Part shown: positions 25,314-33,353 of the stretch, piece after piece
Layout of the letters: every line of letters begins with the position of its first letter
Position numbering within the stretch: the stretch's first letter is position 1
Source: Leptobacterium_A meishanense
Lineage (GTDB): Bacteria; Bacteroidota; Bacteroidia; Flavobacteriales; Flavobacteriaceae
DNA length: 64,000 nucleotides
Direction of reading: 5' to 3'
Assembly: GCF_037645805.1 (NCBI RefSeq)
Contig: NZ_JBBEXE010000008.1
Span: 79,012-143,011 of the forward strand
Notes under the pieces: model-generated
The model's input: the letters and a program-made list of their open reading frames with translations, nothing else
Databases searched by the model: none
Told to the model about the DNA's origin: nothing
Translations under genes and position numbers: made by a program

Positions 25314-26356
25314 TGGCTAGAAAATTAAAAAAATCATATCGTTTTGCGATAAGAACATCTTTGTTTATCACAGTGTTTTCAGCACTATTGGCAACACTGC
25401 TCATGTATTTCTTGTCTGAAATTAATATCCTTTTTATAGTTGGTCTTGCTTTTTTAATTTTTAGTATTTCTTTTATTGTTCTTCAACAGAGTGTAGAAAA
25501 ATTTATTTACAGACGTGTTAAAAAAATCTACGATGATGTTTCCTTACTAGAGTCCAGCACATTTCACAACCAGCCTATTACAACAAACATGACAACGCTT
25601 ACCAGAGAGATCGAAAAGTTTGCAAAGGATAAAAAATTAGAGATCGAAACATTAAAAGTCCGGGAAGCATATCGTAAAGAATTTATGGGGAATGTATCTC
25701 ATGAGTTAAAAACCCCACTTTTTACAGTTCAAGGGTACATTCATACGCTGTTAGATGGTGCTATGGAGGATAAAGCAGTAAGGAAAAAATATTTGCAACG
25801 GGCAGCTAAGGGAGTAGAGCGGTTAATATATATTATAAAAGACCTGGACATGATCACCAAGCTTGAAATAGGAGATGTGCGTTTAGAGTATGAAGATTTT
25901 AACATTGTAGAACTCATTAGCAATGTGTTTGAGTTGTTAGAGATGAAAGCTTCCAAAAAAGAAATTACATTGATGTTTGATATGGACTATAATAAACCCA
26001 TATTAGTACATGCAGATAAAGAAAAAATACAGCAAGTACTAACCAATCTGATTGTAAACTCTATAAAATATGGCAAAAAAGGCGGCACCACAGAAGTAAG
26101 TATCGAGAACTTAATTAAAAATAAAGTAATTGTTAGGGTAACAGATAATGGTGAAGGTATTGAAAAACATAATATCCCACGGTTATTTGAACGCTTTTTC
26201 AGAGTTGATAAGAGTGGTAGCCGGAAAGAGGGGGGTTCAGGGTTAGGACTGTCCATTGTTAAGCATATTATTGAAGCACACAATGAAAAAATATATGTAG
26301 AAAGCGTTTTTGGTGTTGGCTCTGAGTTTTCCTTTACACTTGAAAAAGCCAAATAA
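25313..26356 (+). CDS. PhoR-like sensor histidine kinase
   Basis: A 347-residue membrane kinase with two adjacent N-terminal membrane segments (SLFITVFSALLATLLMYFL and ILFIVGLAFLIFSISFIVL) and almost no extracytoplasmic domain. The dimerisation box is MGNVSHELKTPLFTVQGYIH. The ATPase domain has LTNLIVNSIKYG, VTDNGEGIE, LFERFFRVDK and GGSGLGLSIVKH. No PAS domain is evident between them. The lack of a periplasmic sensor fits PhoR-type kinases, which sense through a membrane partner such as the Pst transporter; none is in the window. It forms one operon with the response regulator. Confidence 0.92.
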   Translation: MARKLKKSYRFAIRTSLFITVFSALLATLLMYFLSEINILFIVGLAFLIFSISFIVLQQSVEKFIYRRVKKIYDDVSLLESSTFHNQPITTNMTTLTREIEKFAKDKKLEIETLKVREAYRKEFMGNVSHELKTPLFTVQGYIHTLLDGAMEDKAVRKKYLQRAAKGVERLIYIIKDLDMITKLEIGDVRLEYEDFNIVELISNVFELLEMKASKKEITLMFDMDYNKPILVHADKEKIQQVLTNLIVNSIKYGKKGGTTEVSIENLIKNKVIVRVTDNGEGIEKHNIPRLFERFFRVDKSGSRKEGGSGLGLSIVKHIIEAHNEKIYVESVFGVGSEFSFTLEKAK

Positions 26357-26396
26357 TACCCCAACCCTATTCCAAGAGTAATCTATAAGATTTCCT

Positions 26397-26404
26397 TAAT
26401 TTTG
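26397..26404 (+). promoter_or_regulatory. putative -7 element of trmB
   Basis: TAATTTTG matches TANNTTTG, 21 nt before the TTG start codon of trmB. This short leader supports the TTG start. Confidence 0.45.
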
Positions 26405-26425
26405 TCGAAGTGTTAAAATATTATC

Positions 26426-27100
26426 TTGGGGAGCAAAAACAAATTAAAGCGTTTTAAAGAAAACGAAACTTTTGAAAATGTTATTCAGCCAAAAAGAGAG
26501 GCGCTATTAACAGGCGAATACATTTATAAAGGGAATTGGCATGAGTTGGTCTTCAAGAATGACAATCCTATTGTTCTTGAATTAGGTTGTGGGAAGGGTG
26601 AGTATACCGTAAACCTTGCAAGAAAATATCCCGAAAAAAATTTTATAGGAATTGATATAAAAGGTGCCCGATTCTGGAGAGGGGCTAAAACAGCTACGGA
26701 GGAAGCCTTAAAAAATGTGATTTTTATCCGGACACAAATAGAATTAGTAGATCTTGTTTTTGGAAAAGGGGAAGTGTCAGAAATATGGATAACATTTCCC
26801 GACCCACAAGTAAAATACAAACGTACTAAACACCGGCTCACAAATACGGTATTTCTGGAAAAATATAAAATCATTCTTAAAAAAGAAGGGGTTCTTCATC
26901 TAAAAACAGATAGTGAATTTATGCATGGCTATACACTTGGCTTGTTACATGGATTGGGATATGAAATTATATATGCACACCATGATATATATAGCAATGC
27001 ACATGCCCCTGAAGAGGCAACAGCTATAAAAACATTTTATGAGATGCAGTACTTAGAGCAAAAAAAGCCCATTACATATATAAAATTTAAACTTGAATAA
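26426..27100 (+). CDS. trmB: tRNA (guanine-N7)-methyltransferase
   Basis: A 224-residue SAM-dependent enzyme that makes m7G46 in tRNA. SAM motif I is VLELGCGKGEYTVNLARKYP; IGIDIKGARFWRGAKTA and the catalytic region WITFPDPQVKYKRTKHRLTN follow. The start is a TTG at 26426, because the strongly conserved N-terminus (GSKNKLKRF) begins directly after it and no ATG is available upstream in frame near the promoter. It overlaps the LysE gene by one base (TAATGG). Confidence 0.95.
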   Translation: MGSKNKLKRFKENETFENVIQPKREALLTGEYIYKGNWHELVFKNDNPIVLELGCGKGEYTVNLARKYPEKNFIGIDIKGARFWRGAKTATEEALKNVIFIRTQIELVDLVFGKGEVSEIWITFPDPQVKYKRTKHRLTNTVFLEKYKIILKKEGVLHLKTDSEFMHGYTLGLLHGLGYEIIYAHHDIYSNAHAPEEATAIKTFYEMQYLEQKKPITYIKFKLE

Positions 27101-27741
27101 TGGTACACTTGGTTATTTTATTCTTTGCTACATTTTCAGCTGCATTGATGGCTACAGTACCTCCGGGATTGTTGAACATGAATGCCGCTAAGATAGCTGT
27201 TAAAAAAGGAAAATCAGACGGTATTTTATTTTCTTTAGGGATATCTACAACCGTAGTTTTACAGGCCTATGTAGCAGTGCTTATCTCCAAATATTTATAT
27301 AATAACCCTTTTGTTCTTGATATTCTTTTAAAAATAGCCATTATTATATTTGCCGGATTTGCCATTTATTTTTTCCTTATGGCAAGAAAAAATAGGAAAA
27401 AAAAGATAACAGTACGGGATGTAAGCAAAAAAAACAGTTTTTTTAAAGGGCTGTTGTTGGCTCCGCTAAATGTTCTTATTATTCCTTATTATTCGGGATT
27501 GAATGCGGCTTGGAATGTCTCAGGGTGGATAAAATTTGAATGGCAGGACATCCTTATTTTCATATTAGCAGCCGGAATGGGTACTTTTTCAATGTTGTAT
27601 ATGTATGTAGTTTACTTTAATAAGATGGAATCTAAAACAAATCGTTTTTCAAAATACTCCGATTATATTTTGAGTGTACTCATGCTAATTTTGGTGGTTA
27701 TAACCTTTATCAGAATTATTTATAGAGATGAGGCCGGATAA
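27100..27741 (+). CDS. LysE-family amino-acid/metabolite exporter
   Basis: A 213-residue inner-membrane protein with six predicted segments. The N-terminal motif ALMATVPPGLLNMNAAKIAV, with the pattern PGLLNM and a short basic loop (KKGKSDGI), is the LysE/RhtB signature. A basic loop (ARKNRKKKITVRDVSKK) follows the third segment. The substrate is unknown. It is translationally coupled to trmB and overlaps the downstream alkyltransferase-like gene by 14 bp, so the three genes form one operon. Confidence 0.9.
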   Translation: MVHLVILFFATFSAALMATVPPGLLNMNAAKIAVKKGKSDGILFSLGISTTVVLQAYVAVLISKYLYNNPFVLDILLKIAIIIFAGFAIYFFLMARKNRKKKITVRDVSKKNSFFKGLLLAPLNVLIIPYYSGLNAAWNVSGWIKFEWQDILIFILAAGMGTFSMLYMYVVYFNKMESKTNRFSKYSDYILSVLMLILVVITFIRIIYRDEAG

Positions 27742-28060
27742 TCAAAACTTTTTCCAACGCGTGTATGATATAGCAGTGCTGATTCCTTACGGTAGGGTAA
27801 CCTCTTATGGAGCTATTGCAAAATACTTAGGGGCAGCAAGAAGTGCCCGGATGGTTGGTTGGGCAATGAACGCATCTACAGGAATAGAGCGTGTTCCTGC
27901 CCATAGAGTAGTGAACAGAAAAGGAATCCTTACCGGAAAACATCACTTTCAAGGAACCGATCTTATGCAACAGCTTTTAGAAAATGAGGGTATAAAAGTG
28001 GAGAGCAATCAAATTATTGATTTTGAAAAACATTTTTGGGATCCTTCAAAAGAACTTTAA
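27728..28060 (+). CDS. alkyltransferase-like (ATL) DNA-repair protein
   Basis: A 110-residue protein of the O6-methylguanine methyltransferase fold. It contains IPYGRVTSYGAIAKYLGAA, the DNA-binding helix SARMVGWAMNAS and the active-site region VPAHRVVNRKG. The catalytic Cys of PCHR is Ala at about residue 58. It therefore cannot transfer alkyl groups and should instead bind alkylated guanine and recruit nucleotide excision repair, as known for ATL proteins. The stop shares a TTAA with the convergent gene. Confidence 0.9.
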   Translation: MRPDNQNFFQRVYDIAVLIPYGRVTSYGAIAKYLGAARSARMVGWAMNASTGIERVPAHRVVNRKGILTGKHHFQGTDLMQQLLENEGIKVESNQIIDFEKHFWDPSKEL

Positions 28061-28464
28061 ACGTTGAAATGTTCTTTTACTGCAGCCACTATTTGATTTT
28101 CAGTTAAACTATCAGAAGTAGCAACATCAATTTTCTTGTTATTAAATGCTACTCTTGTATCCAACAACTTTTTCAACTCATTTTTTGCCTCGGCAGGCCC
28201 AAAAATAAATAATGCTTCCGATTGTGTTACAGCATCTGCCACTTTTGAATAGTAATCGTTTAGCTGTTTCTTCAATTTACTTTCATTGGTCTTTTCATGA
28301 TTTCCGTATTGATCTCCGAAGCGGGTATAGGATTTACCCTCACCCTCTTCACGAACTTGAAAGTCAATATCGGACTTTATGTTAGTTATATCATGTTGTC
28401 CTTCATTTAATATTACAATAAAAGCTTGTTTTTTATCAATCCATATACCTGTTTGAGCACTCAT
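28057..28464 (-). CDS. conserved hypothetical protein, eRF1-domain-3-like
   Basis: A 135-residue soluble protein without a signal peptide. It begins with TGIWIDKKQAFIVIL, then a charged middle containing EGEGKSYTRFGDQYG, and ends with ALFIFGPAEAKNELKKLLD and VATSDSLTENQIVAAVKEHF. The GPAEAKNEL motif and the closing strand-helix resemble the eRF1/Pelota-like domains seen in some bacterial stress or attachment proteins. That resemblance is weak and by eye. The gene stands alone and ends in a TTAA shared with the ATL gene. Confidence 0.75.
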   Translation of the reverse strand: MSAQTGIWIDKKQAFIVILNEGQHDITNIKSDIDFQVREEGEGKSYTRFGDQYGNHEKTNESKLKKQLNDYYSKVADAVTQSEALFIFGPAEAKNELKKLLDTRVAFNNKKIDVATSDSLTENQIVAAVKEHFNV

Positions 28465-28812
28465 ATTTTATAAAATATAGTTTTAACCATTCCGTAATGC
28501 AAGATAAAAAAATAATCAACAAAGAAAATATGAGAATTATCAGGTATACTCCCTTCATTTTTTCAATTCTTTGCACTTAATGGATAAGCCTGTTTGGACA
28601 TTGCCGAATTCTATGAAGAAGCTTTACAATATCGAATGTATCATCTATCTTTGTAATTTAGAATCAATTTAATTAAAAAGAGAGCCAACATTGGGGATAC
28701 AAGGGGCAATTAGATATTAAATAAAACTAGCAACGGTAACCTAGAAAAATAGCAAATAAAGTATTTAACGGTGAACTGTTAGCTATAAAGCTGTCAACTA
28801 TAAAGAACAAAA
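28465..28812. other. 348-bp intergenic region before the mrp gene
   Basis: The region is AT-rich and holds no credible open frame or tRNA. It contains the promoter of the Mrp-like gene at 28646-28653. A 160-nt leader with short palindromic words (for example GTTAGCTATAAAGCTGTCAAC near 28785) precedes the start codon. I see no recognisable riboswitch. Confidence 0.5.
28646..28653 (+). promoter_or_regulatory. putative -7 element of the mrp operon
   Basis: TATCTTTG, a perfect TANNTTTG match, is followed by a leader of about 155 nt. A -33 element is not evident. Confidence 0.45.
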
Positions 28813-29943
28813 ATGAAGTTAGACAAAAAAGAAGTACAAAAAGCGTTGGAAACCATATCTGCTCCCGGAGAAGGGAAAAACATGATAGAAAGCGGGGCAG
28901 TTACTAATATAATGACATTTGGAGATGAAGTTGTTGTAGATGTTACCATAACAAACCCTAGCCTTCAGGCGCGAAAAAAGACAGAAGTAGAAATCCTAAA
29001 AGCAATTCATGAGCATGTTTATGAAAAAGCAAAAGTGAAAGCGAATATAAAGGTAGAAACTTCTGAAAAGCCTACCATAAAAGGAAAACCCATTCCGGGG
29101 ATTAATAATATCATTGCAATAGCTTCCGGAAAAGGAGGAGTAGGAAAATCTACTGTTACAGCCAATCTGGCAGTTACGCTTGCTAAAATGGGCTTTAGTG
29201 TTGGCTTGTTAGATGCAGATATCTATGGCCCGTCCATACCCATTATGTTTGATGTAGCCAATGAGAAACCATTAGCAGTTACCATAGAAGGAAAATCTAA
29301 AATGAAGCCTGTAGAAAACTATGGCGTTAAAATATTGTCCATAGGGTTTTTTACTCAGCCCAACCAAGCAGTAATATGGCGGGGGCCAATGGCTTCAAAG
29401 GCGCTTAACCAAATGATTTTTGATGCTGCTTGGGGAACGTTGGATTTCTTATTGATAGACCTTCCTCCGGGAACTGGGGATATCCACCTGAGCATTATGC
29501 AGTCCCTTCCCATAACAGGTGCGGTTGTAGTAAGTACCCCTCAAAATATTGCATTGGCCGATGCAAGAAAAGGCGTCGCAATGTTTCAGCAAGAAAGCAT
29601 CAATGTCCCTGTTTTGGGAATTATAGAAAACATGGCCTATTTTACACCGGAAGAACTCCCTGAAAATAAATACTATATTTTCGGGAAGCAAGGTGCTAAG
29701 AACCTCTCAGAAGATCTAGACGTGCCCTTTTTAGGAGAGTTGCCATTAGCACAAAGTATCAGGGAAGCAGGTGATGTTGGCCGCCCGGCGGCTTTGCAAA
29801 TGGCCACCCCTTTAGAAGAAGCATTTGAAACTATAGTGAGGAATGTAGTACAGGAAGTAGTGAAAAGAAATGAAAATCTCCCTCCCACAGAAGCTATAAA
29901 GATCGCAACTATGGCAGGTTGTGCAGCAGTTAAAAAGAAATAG
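28813..29943 (+). CDS. Mrp/NBP35-family Fe-S carrier ATPase
   Basis: A 376-residue P-loop NTPase of the ApbC/Mrp type, involved in Fe-S cluster assembly and transfer in the cytoplasm. An N-terminal DUF59-like domain (residues 1-85) precedes the deviant Walker A GKGGVGKST (106-114). Then come LLDADIYGPSIPIMFD and the Walker B-like LLIDLPPGTGDIHLS. The CxxC usually found before YYIFG in many Mrp proteins is absent (MAYFTPEELPENKYYIFG). Cluster binding, if any, must use other residues. The next gene, two bases after the stop, is a NifU-domain scaffold, which supports the role. Confidence 0.93.
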   Translation: MKLDKKEVQKALETISAPGEGKNMIESGAVTNIMTFGDEVVVDVTITNPSLQARKKTEVEILKAIHEHVYEKAKVKANIKVETSEKPTIKGKPIPGINNIIAIASGKGGVGKSTVTANLAVTLAKMGFSVGLLDADIYGPSIPIMFDVANEKPLAVTIEGKSKMKPVENYGVKILSIGFFTQPNQAVIWRGPMASKALNQMIFDAAWGTLDFLLIDLPPGTGDIHLSIMQSLPITGAVVVSTPQNIALADARKGVAMFQQESINVPVLGIIENMAYFTPEELPENKYYIFGKQGAKNLSEDLDVPFLGELPLAQSIREAGDVGRPAALQMATPLEEAFETIVRNVVQEVVKRNENLPPTEAIKIATMAGCAAVKKK

Positions 29944-29944
29944 G

Positions 29945-30184
29945 ATGACAACACAAGAAATTAAAAAAAATGTAGAAAAAGCACTGGATGAAATCCGTCC
30001 ATTTCTCGAAAGTGATGGAGGTAATATTTCATTAGTTTCTATAGATAATGATAAATTGGTAAAGGTTCGTTTAGAAGGTGCTTGCGTAGGGTGCAGCGTC
30101 AATCAAATGACGTTGAAAAGCGGTGTAGAAATGACCATCAAAAAATATGCGCCACAAATAGAAGAAGTCATTAATGTAGAATAA
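29945..30184 (+). CDS. NifU C-terminal-domain Fe-S scaffold protein
   Basis: A 79-residue stand-alone NifU-like domain (NfuA-type) that carries a [4Fe-4S] cluster between two subunits. IRPFLESDGGNISLVSID and the ligand motif ACVGCSVNQMTLKSGVE are diagnostic. I chose ATG 29945, one base after the mrp stop (TAGGATG), because the conserved sequence starts there. An in-frame upstream ATG at 29921 lies within the mrp gene and would add eight residues. It works with Mrp in the same operon. Confidence 0.93.
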   Translation: MTTQEIKKNVEKALDEIRPFLESDGGNISLVSIDNDKLVKVRLEGACVGCSVNQMTLKSGVEMTIKKYAPQIEEVINVE

Positions 30185-30200
30185 TTAAGAAATGCGTTAT

Positions 30201-30306
30201 GAAGCTGTCTAAAAAATATGTTTTTCTGTCAATTCGAGTGCAGTCGAGAATGCTATCAATATGATGTATTTAAAAGTTTTGCGACATTTTAGGCAGTTTT
30301 AGCTTA
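30201..30306. repeat. dispersed palindromic repeat, copy 2 (shorter form)
   Basis: Related to 4057-4186. It shares GCTGTCT at the left, GTCAATTCGAG(T)GCAGTCGAGAA, and ATATGAT(G/A)TATTTAAAA. About 30 bp of the middle, including the inner right arm GACTGCGCTC, is missing, and the right end has decayed (GGCAGTTTTAGC). It lies between nifU and the ferredoxin reductase gene. Confidence 0.75.
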
Positions 30307-30313
30307 TAGACAT

Positions 30314-31372
30314 ATGAATATGATAAAAACTGACATACTCATCATAGGAGCAGGCCCTACAGGGCTTTTTGCCGTTTTTGAAGCCGGATTATTAAAACTG
30401 AAATGCCACTTGATAGATGCACTTCCACAACCTGGAGGGCAATGTGCTGAGATTTATCCCAAAAAGCCTATCTATGATATTCCTGGCTTTCCTGAGGTTT
30501 TGGCAGGGGACTTGGTAGACAATTTAATGGAACAAATCAAGCCTTTTTCGCCGGGATTTACCCTTGGGGAACGTGCAGAAATGATTAAAAAACAAGAAGA
30601 TGGCTCTTTTATTGTGACTACCAATAAAGGAACACAACATCAGGCACCTATTGTGGCTATTGCAGGAGGGTTGGGGAGTTTTGAGCCGCGGAAACCCCTT
30701 ATTGAAAACATTGTTGATTATGAAGATAAAGGAGTAGAATACATTATCCGAAACCCTGAAATGTATAAAGGGAAGAAAGTTGTCATTGCTGGTGGAGGCG
30801 ATTCAGCGTTGGATTGGAGCATTTATCTGGCAGCTACTGCTGATGAAGTAACCTTGGTACACCGCAGAAATGAATTTAGAGGAGCGCTCGATTCTGTTGA
30901 AAAAGTACAAGCACTTAAAAGAGATGGGAAAATTAACCTAATAACCCCTGCTGAGATTGTAAAATTGCAAGGAGATGGAAAATTAGAGGCGGTTGTTATT
31001 CAAAAAGAAGGGGAAGAAATTTTAAAGGAAACAGATCATTTTATCCCATTATTTGGACTTTCCCCTAAATTAGGACCCATTGCAAATTGGGGATTGGAGA
31101 TAGAGAAAAATGCGATTAAAGTAGACAATAGCTTAGATTACCAAACCAATATTCCCGGTATCTATGCCATTGGCGATGTGAATACTTATCCAGGAAAGTT
31201 AAAGCTCATCCTTTGTGGGTTTCATGAAGCCACCTTAATGTGCCAGAGTGCCTATCAGCGGATATTTCCCAATAAAAAATACGTCATGAAATATACTACA
31301 GTAAGTGGTATAGATGGTTTTGATGGAAGTAGAAAAGAAGCTGAGAAAGCAGTAGTGCGGACTATCGAATAG
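30314..31372 (+). CDS. ferredoxin/flavodoxin-NADP reductase, thioredoxin-reductase type
   Basis: A 352-residue homodimeric-type flavoprotein. The FAD site is DILIIGAGPTGLFAVFEAGL, followed by DALPQPGGQCAEIYPKKPIY, a motif typical of the bacterial TrxR-like FNR group rather than thioredoxin reductase. The NADPH site is KKVVIAGGGDSALDWSIYLA and the second FAD motif is GIYAIGDVNTYPGK. The CxxC redox pair of thioredoxin reductase is absent. It would reduce the ferredoxin encoded at 31846. Its TAG stop lies inside the left inverted end of the inserted four-helix-bundle element. Confidence 0.92.
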   Translation: MNMIKTDILIIGAGPTGLFAVFEAGLLKLKCHLIDALPQPGGQCAEIYPKKPIYDIPGFPEVLAGDLVDNLMEQIKPFSPGFTLGERAEMIKKQEDGSFIVTTNKGTQHQAPIVAIAGGLGSFEPRKPLIENIVDYEDKGVEYIIRNPEMYKGKKVVIAGGGDSALDWSIYLAATADEVTLVHRRNEFRGALDSVEKVQALKRDGKINLITPAEIVKLQGDGKLEAVVIQKEGEEILKETDHFIPLFGLSPKLGPIANWGLEIEKNAIKVDNSLDYQTNIPGIYAIGDVNTYPGKLKLILCGFHEATLMCQSAYQRIFPNKKYVMKYTTVSGIDGFDGSRKEAEKAVVRTIE

Positions 31373-31843
31373 GAATTAGGAAGCAAGGGATTAGTAAATT
31401 CAGTAAAAAATGAAAACTGGTAATGGCTATAAAAAGATTTGAGGAGATGATTTTATGGCAAAAATCACAAGAATTTGCTGTTATTGTTTATGCTCATTTT
31501 TCCGGATGTAAGGATTATGGTTTTAAAGATCAGATTACGCGAGCTTCTGTTTCTATATCCAATAATATTGCTGAAGGGTTTGAACGAAACACCAATCCTG
31601 ATTTTAAAAGGTTTTTGTATTTTGCAGCGGGTTCTAATAGCGAGGTGAGGTCAATGTTGTATTTAGCAGAAAAGTTGACTTTTATATCAGCAAAAAAATC
31701 AGAACAAATGATTGAAAAATCTAATGAGATAAGCAAAATGATTTATGGACTTATCAAGTCACTTAAATAAAACTTCAATTATTAAAAAATCCTTCACCGA
31801 TGTCTTTAACCCCTAACCCTTAATTATTAACTACTAATTCCTA
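31370..31843. mobile_element. IVS-like insertion with 10-bp inverted ends
   Basis: A 474-bp segment bounded by perfect inverted repeats TAGGAATTAG (31370-31379) and CTAATTCCTA (31834-31843). A second shared word lies just inside each end (AAGGGATTAG on the left, complement of CTAACCCTT on the right). It carries only a four-helix-bundle gene. It separates ferredoxin reductase from ferredoxin. The architecture resembles intervening sequences of 23S rRNA, which also carry this gene family between complementary ends. Confidence 0.55.
31423..31770 (+). CDS. four-helix-bundle protein (23S rRNA-IVS type, S23)
   Basis: A 115-residue all-helical protein. The motifs EEMILWQKSQEFAVIVY, DQITRASVSISNNIAEGFER and FKRFLYFAAGSNSEVRSMLY are characteristic of the four-helix-bundle family first found inside 23S rRNA intervening sequences. 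The molecular role is unknown; it forms pentamers and may bind RNA. Here it sits outside rRNA, within a small inverted-repeat-bounded segment between two electron-transfer genes. Confidence 0.93.
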   Translation: MAIKRFEEMILWQKSQEFAVIVYAHFSGCKDYGFKDQITRASVSISNNIAEGFERNTNPDFKRFLYFAAGSNSEVRSMLYLAEKLTFISAKKSEQMIEKSNEISKMIYGLIKSLK

Positions 31844-31845
31844 GA

Positions 31846-32166
31846 ATGGACATTAAGATCAAGATAAAAGACAGGGAAGGTGCTGTACATGAAGTAGCTG
31901 CCCCTACCGATATGGCGATGAACCTTATGGAGCTATGCAAAGCCTATGAGTTACCAGTAGAAGGCACTTGCGGTGGTATGGCGATGTGTGCTTCCTGCCA
32001 GTGCTATATTTTATCTACGGATATCTTACTGCCTGAAAAGAGCGATGATGAAGAAGCCATGCTTTCAGAAGCCTTTTATGTAAAAGAAAATAGCCGGCTG
32101 GGATGTCAGATACCTATTACTGAAGAATTGGATGGGCTAGAAATAGAACTGGCTCCGGAGGCTTAA
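31846..32166 (+). CDS. [2Fe-2S] ferredoxin
   Basis: A 106-residue plant/adrenodoxin-type ferredoxin. Ligands are in EGTCGGMAMCASCQCYILS (three Cys of the C-x5-C-x2-C pattern, plus an extra Cys two residues on) and the distal SRLGCQIPI. It accepts electrons from the reductase gene upstream and probably feeds Fe-S assembly or an oxygenase. The stop TAA overlaps the stop of the convergent lipoprotein gene through a shared TTAA. Confidence 0.93.
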   Translation: MDIKIKIKDREGAVHEVAAPTDMAMNLMELCKAYELPVEGTCGGMAMCASCQCYILSTDILLPEKSDDEEAMLSEAFYVKENSRLGCQIPITEELDGLEIELAPEA

Positions 32167-33140
32167 TTAATTTTCAACCGGCGGATAATAATATTGTCAA
32201 GACTATCGATAGGTTGAATACTTCTTTCTTTATAATTTACACCACTTCTTATTTGGGAATTAACAATAAAATGATAGCTACCTAATCCTATTTCTCCTGT
32301 TGTAGAAGAATCAAATTCTTCCCCTGAGTCAAGCAATTCAACCTCAGTGATGGCTGTTCGGTTTTTATTTAAATAAAATTTTGAAACTTTTATGCTTTGA
32401 TGACCTATTAGCATGTTATCATAATAAGTAAGGCCATCAATACCTTTTGCATTAATAGAATTAGGGGTATCTATAAGTTTATATTCTTTAGTATTCGGAT
32501 CAATATTAATAATCCCTTGAGTAGAAGACACAAATAATGTATTTGTTGATTGGTCATAAGTGATTCCATTTAAAAAAGAAAATCCTTCGGGTTTGAGAAA
32601 AACTTCTAGGTTATCTTTTTCATGTTTAATTCTATATACTTTATTTGTTATACTTTCCGTGATATAAACATCACCATTAGGTAAGACAGTTAGATCATTA
32701 AAAAATACTTTGGGTTTGTTCAAAGAATAAGATTTTAAAAGCTTTCTTTGCTTTGTATCAAAAGCTATGACACTTGTCATCCAATCTTCCTTTTTATGAG
32801 GATCTAATAATGGCATTACTTCATTAGCATGTGAATTGTTTACCCACAGAATGCCTCTAGCTTCATCTACTTCCATACCTGTAGGACTCCATATATCTGT
32901 ATCCTTTTTATAAGAATAAAAATCTTTTATTTTCCCTTGGGGAGTAATTGCTATTATTTTTCTTTTATGAGTACTTCCAATATATAAAACCCCTGTTATA
33001 GTATCGAAAGCAACTCCTTCAGGGATAAGGTCTTTTTCTGTTATAATAATATCTTCATTGATGAAACTTTTAGGAGCTTTTTTGTTACAACTAAGAATAA
33101 TAAAAGCTGATGATAAGATAAGAAAGCTAAAACGGTTCAT
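32163..33140 (-). CDS. SMP-30/strictosidine-synthase-like beta-propeller lipoprotein
   Basis: A 325-residue lipoprotein. The start is the ATG at 33140 (MNRFSFLILSSAFIILSC, lipidated Cys18). About six blades follow with recurrent motifs such as PEGVAFDTITGVLYIGSTHK, WSPTGMEVDEARGILWVNNS, NDLTVLPNGDVYITESITNK and LNGITYDQSTNTLFVSS. These fit gluconolactonase/SMP-30-type propellers. The enzyme activity is unknown. It is a single gene oriented against ferredoxin, with which it shares a TTAA stop. Confidence 0.85.
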   Translation of the reverse strand: MNRFSFLILSSAFIILSCNKKAPKSFINEDIIITEKDLIPEGVAFDTITGVLYIGSTHKRKIIAITPQGKIKDFYSYKKDTDIWSPTGMEVDEARGILWVNNSHANEVMPLLDPHKKEDWMTSVIAFDTKQRKLLKSYSLNKPKVFFNDLTVLPNGDVYITESITNKVYRIKHEKDNLEVFLKPEGFSFLNGITYDQSTNTLFVSSTQGIINIDPNTKEYKLIDTPNSINAKGIDGLTYYDNMLIGHQSIKVSKFYLNKNRTAITEVELLDSGEEFDSSTTGEIGLGSYHFIVNSQIRSGVNYKERSIQPIDSLDNIIIRRLKIN

Positions 33141-33253
33141 ATTATACAGGGTTGAATGAGTAGTCAAGTATATTTAAAACTGGACGATAATTATGATGAA
33201 AATATTATAAAATTAAAATGATGGGTACTAACAAAGCTTAGATAAGTTTGGTC

Positions 33254-33330
33254 ACAAAAAAATATCGAAGAAGTATAAGAATCTTATAAATACATTCTAT
33301 TTATAAAGATTTTAAATACCCTTCGATACT
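33254..33330 (-). terminator. long-stem terminator of the 33354 gene
   Basis: TATCGAAG (33263-33270) pairs with CTTCGATA (33321-33328), and the stem continues imperfectly through about 22 more bases per arm. On the minus strand the stem is followed by seven T. It lies 24 bp after the stop of the membrane protein gene. Confidence 0.65.
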
Positions 33331-33353
33331 TTGATACTTTTTTAAATCGTTTC

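Noticed and set aside
28465..28812. Possible riboswitch before the mrp gene
   Set aside because: The region has a long leader, but I could not fit any known riboswitch consensus or strong stem-loop by eye.
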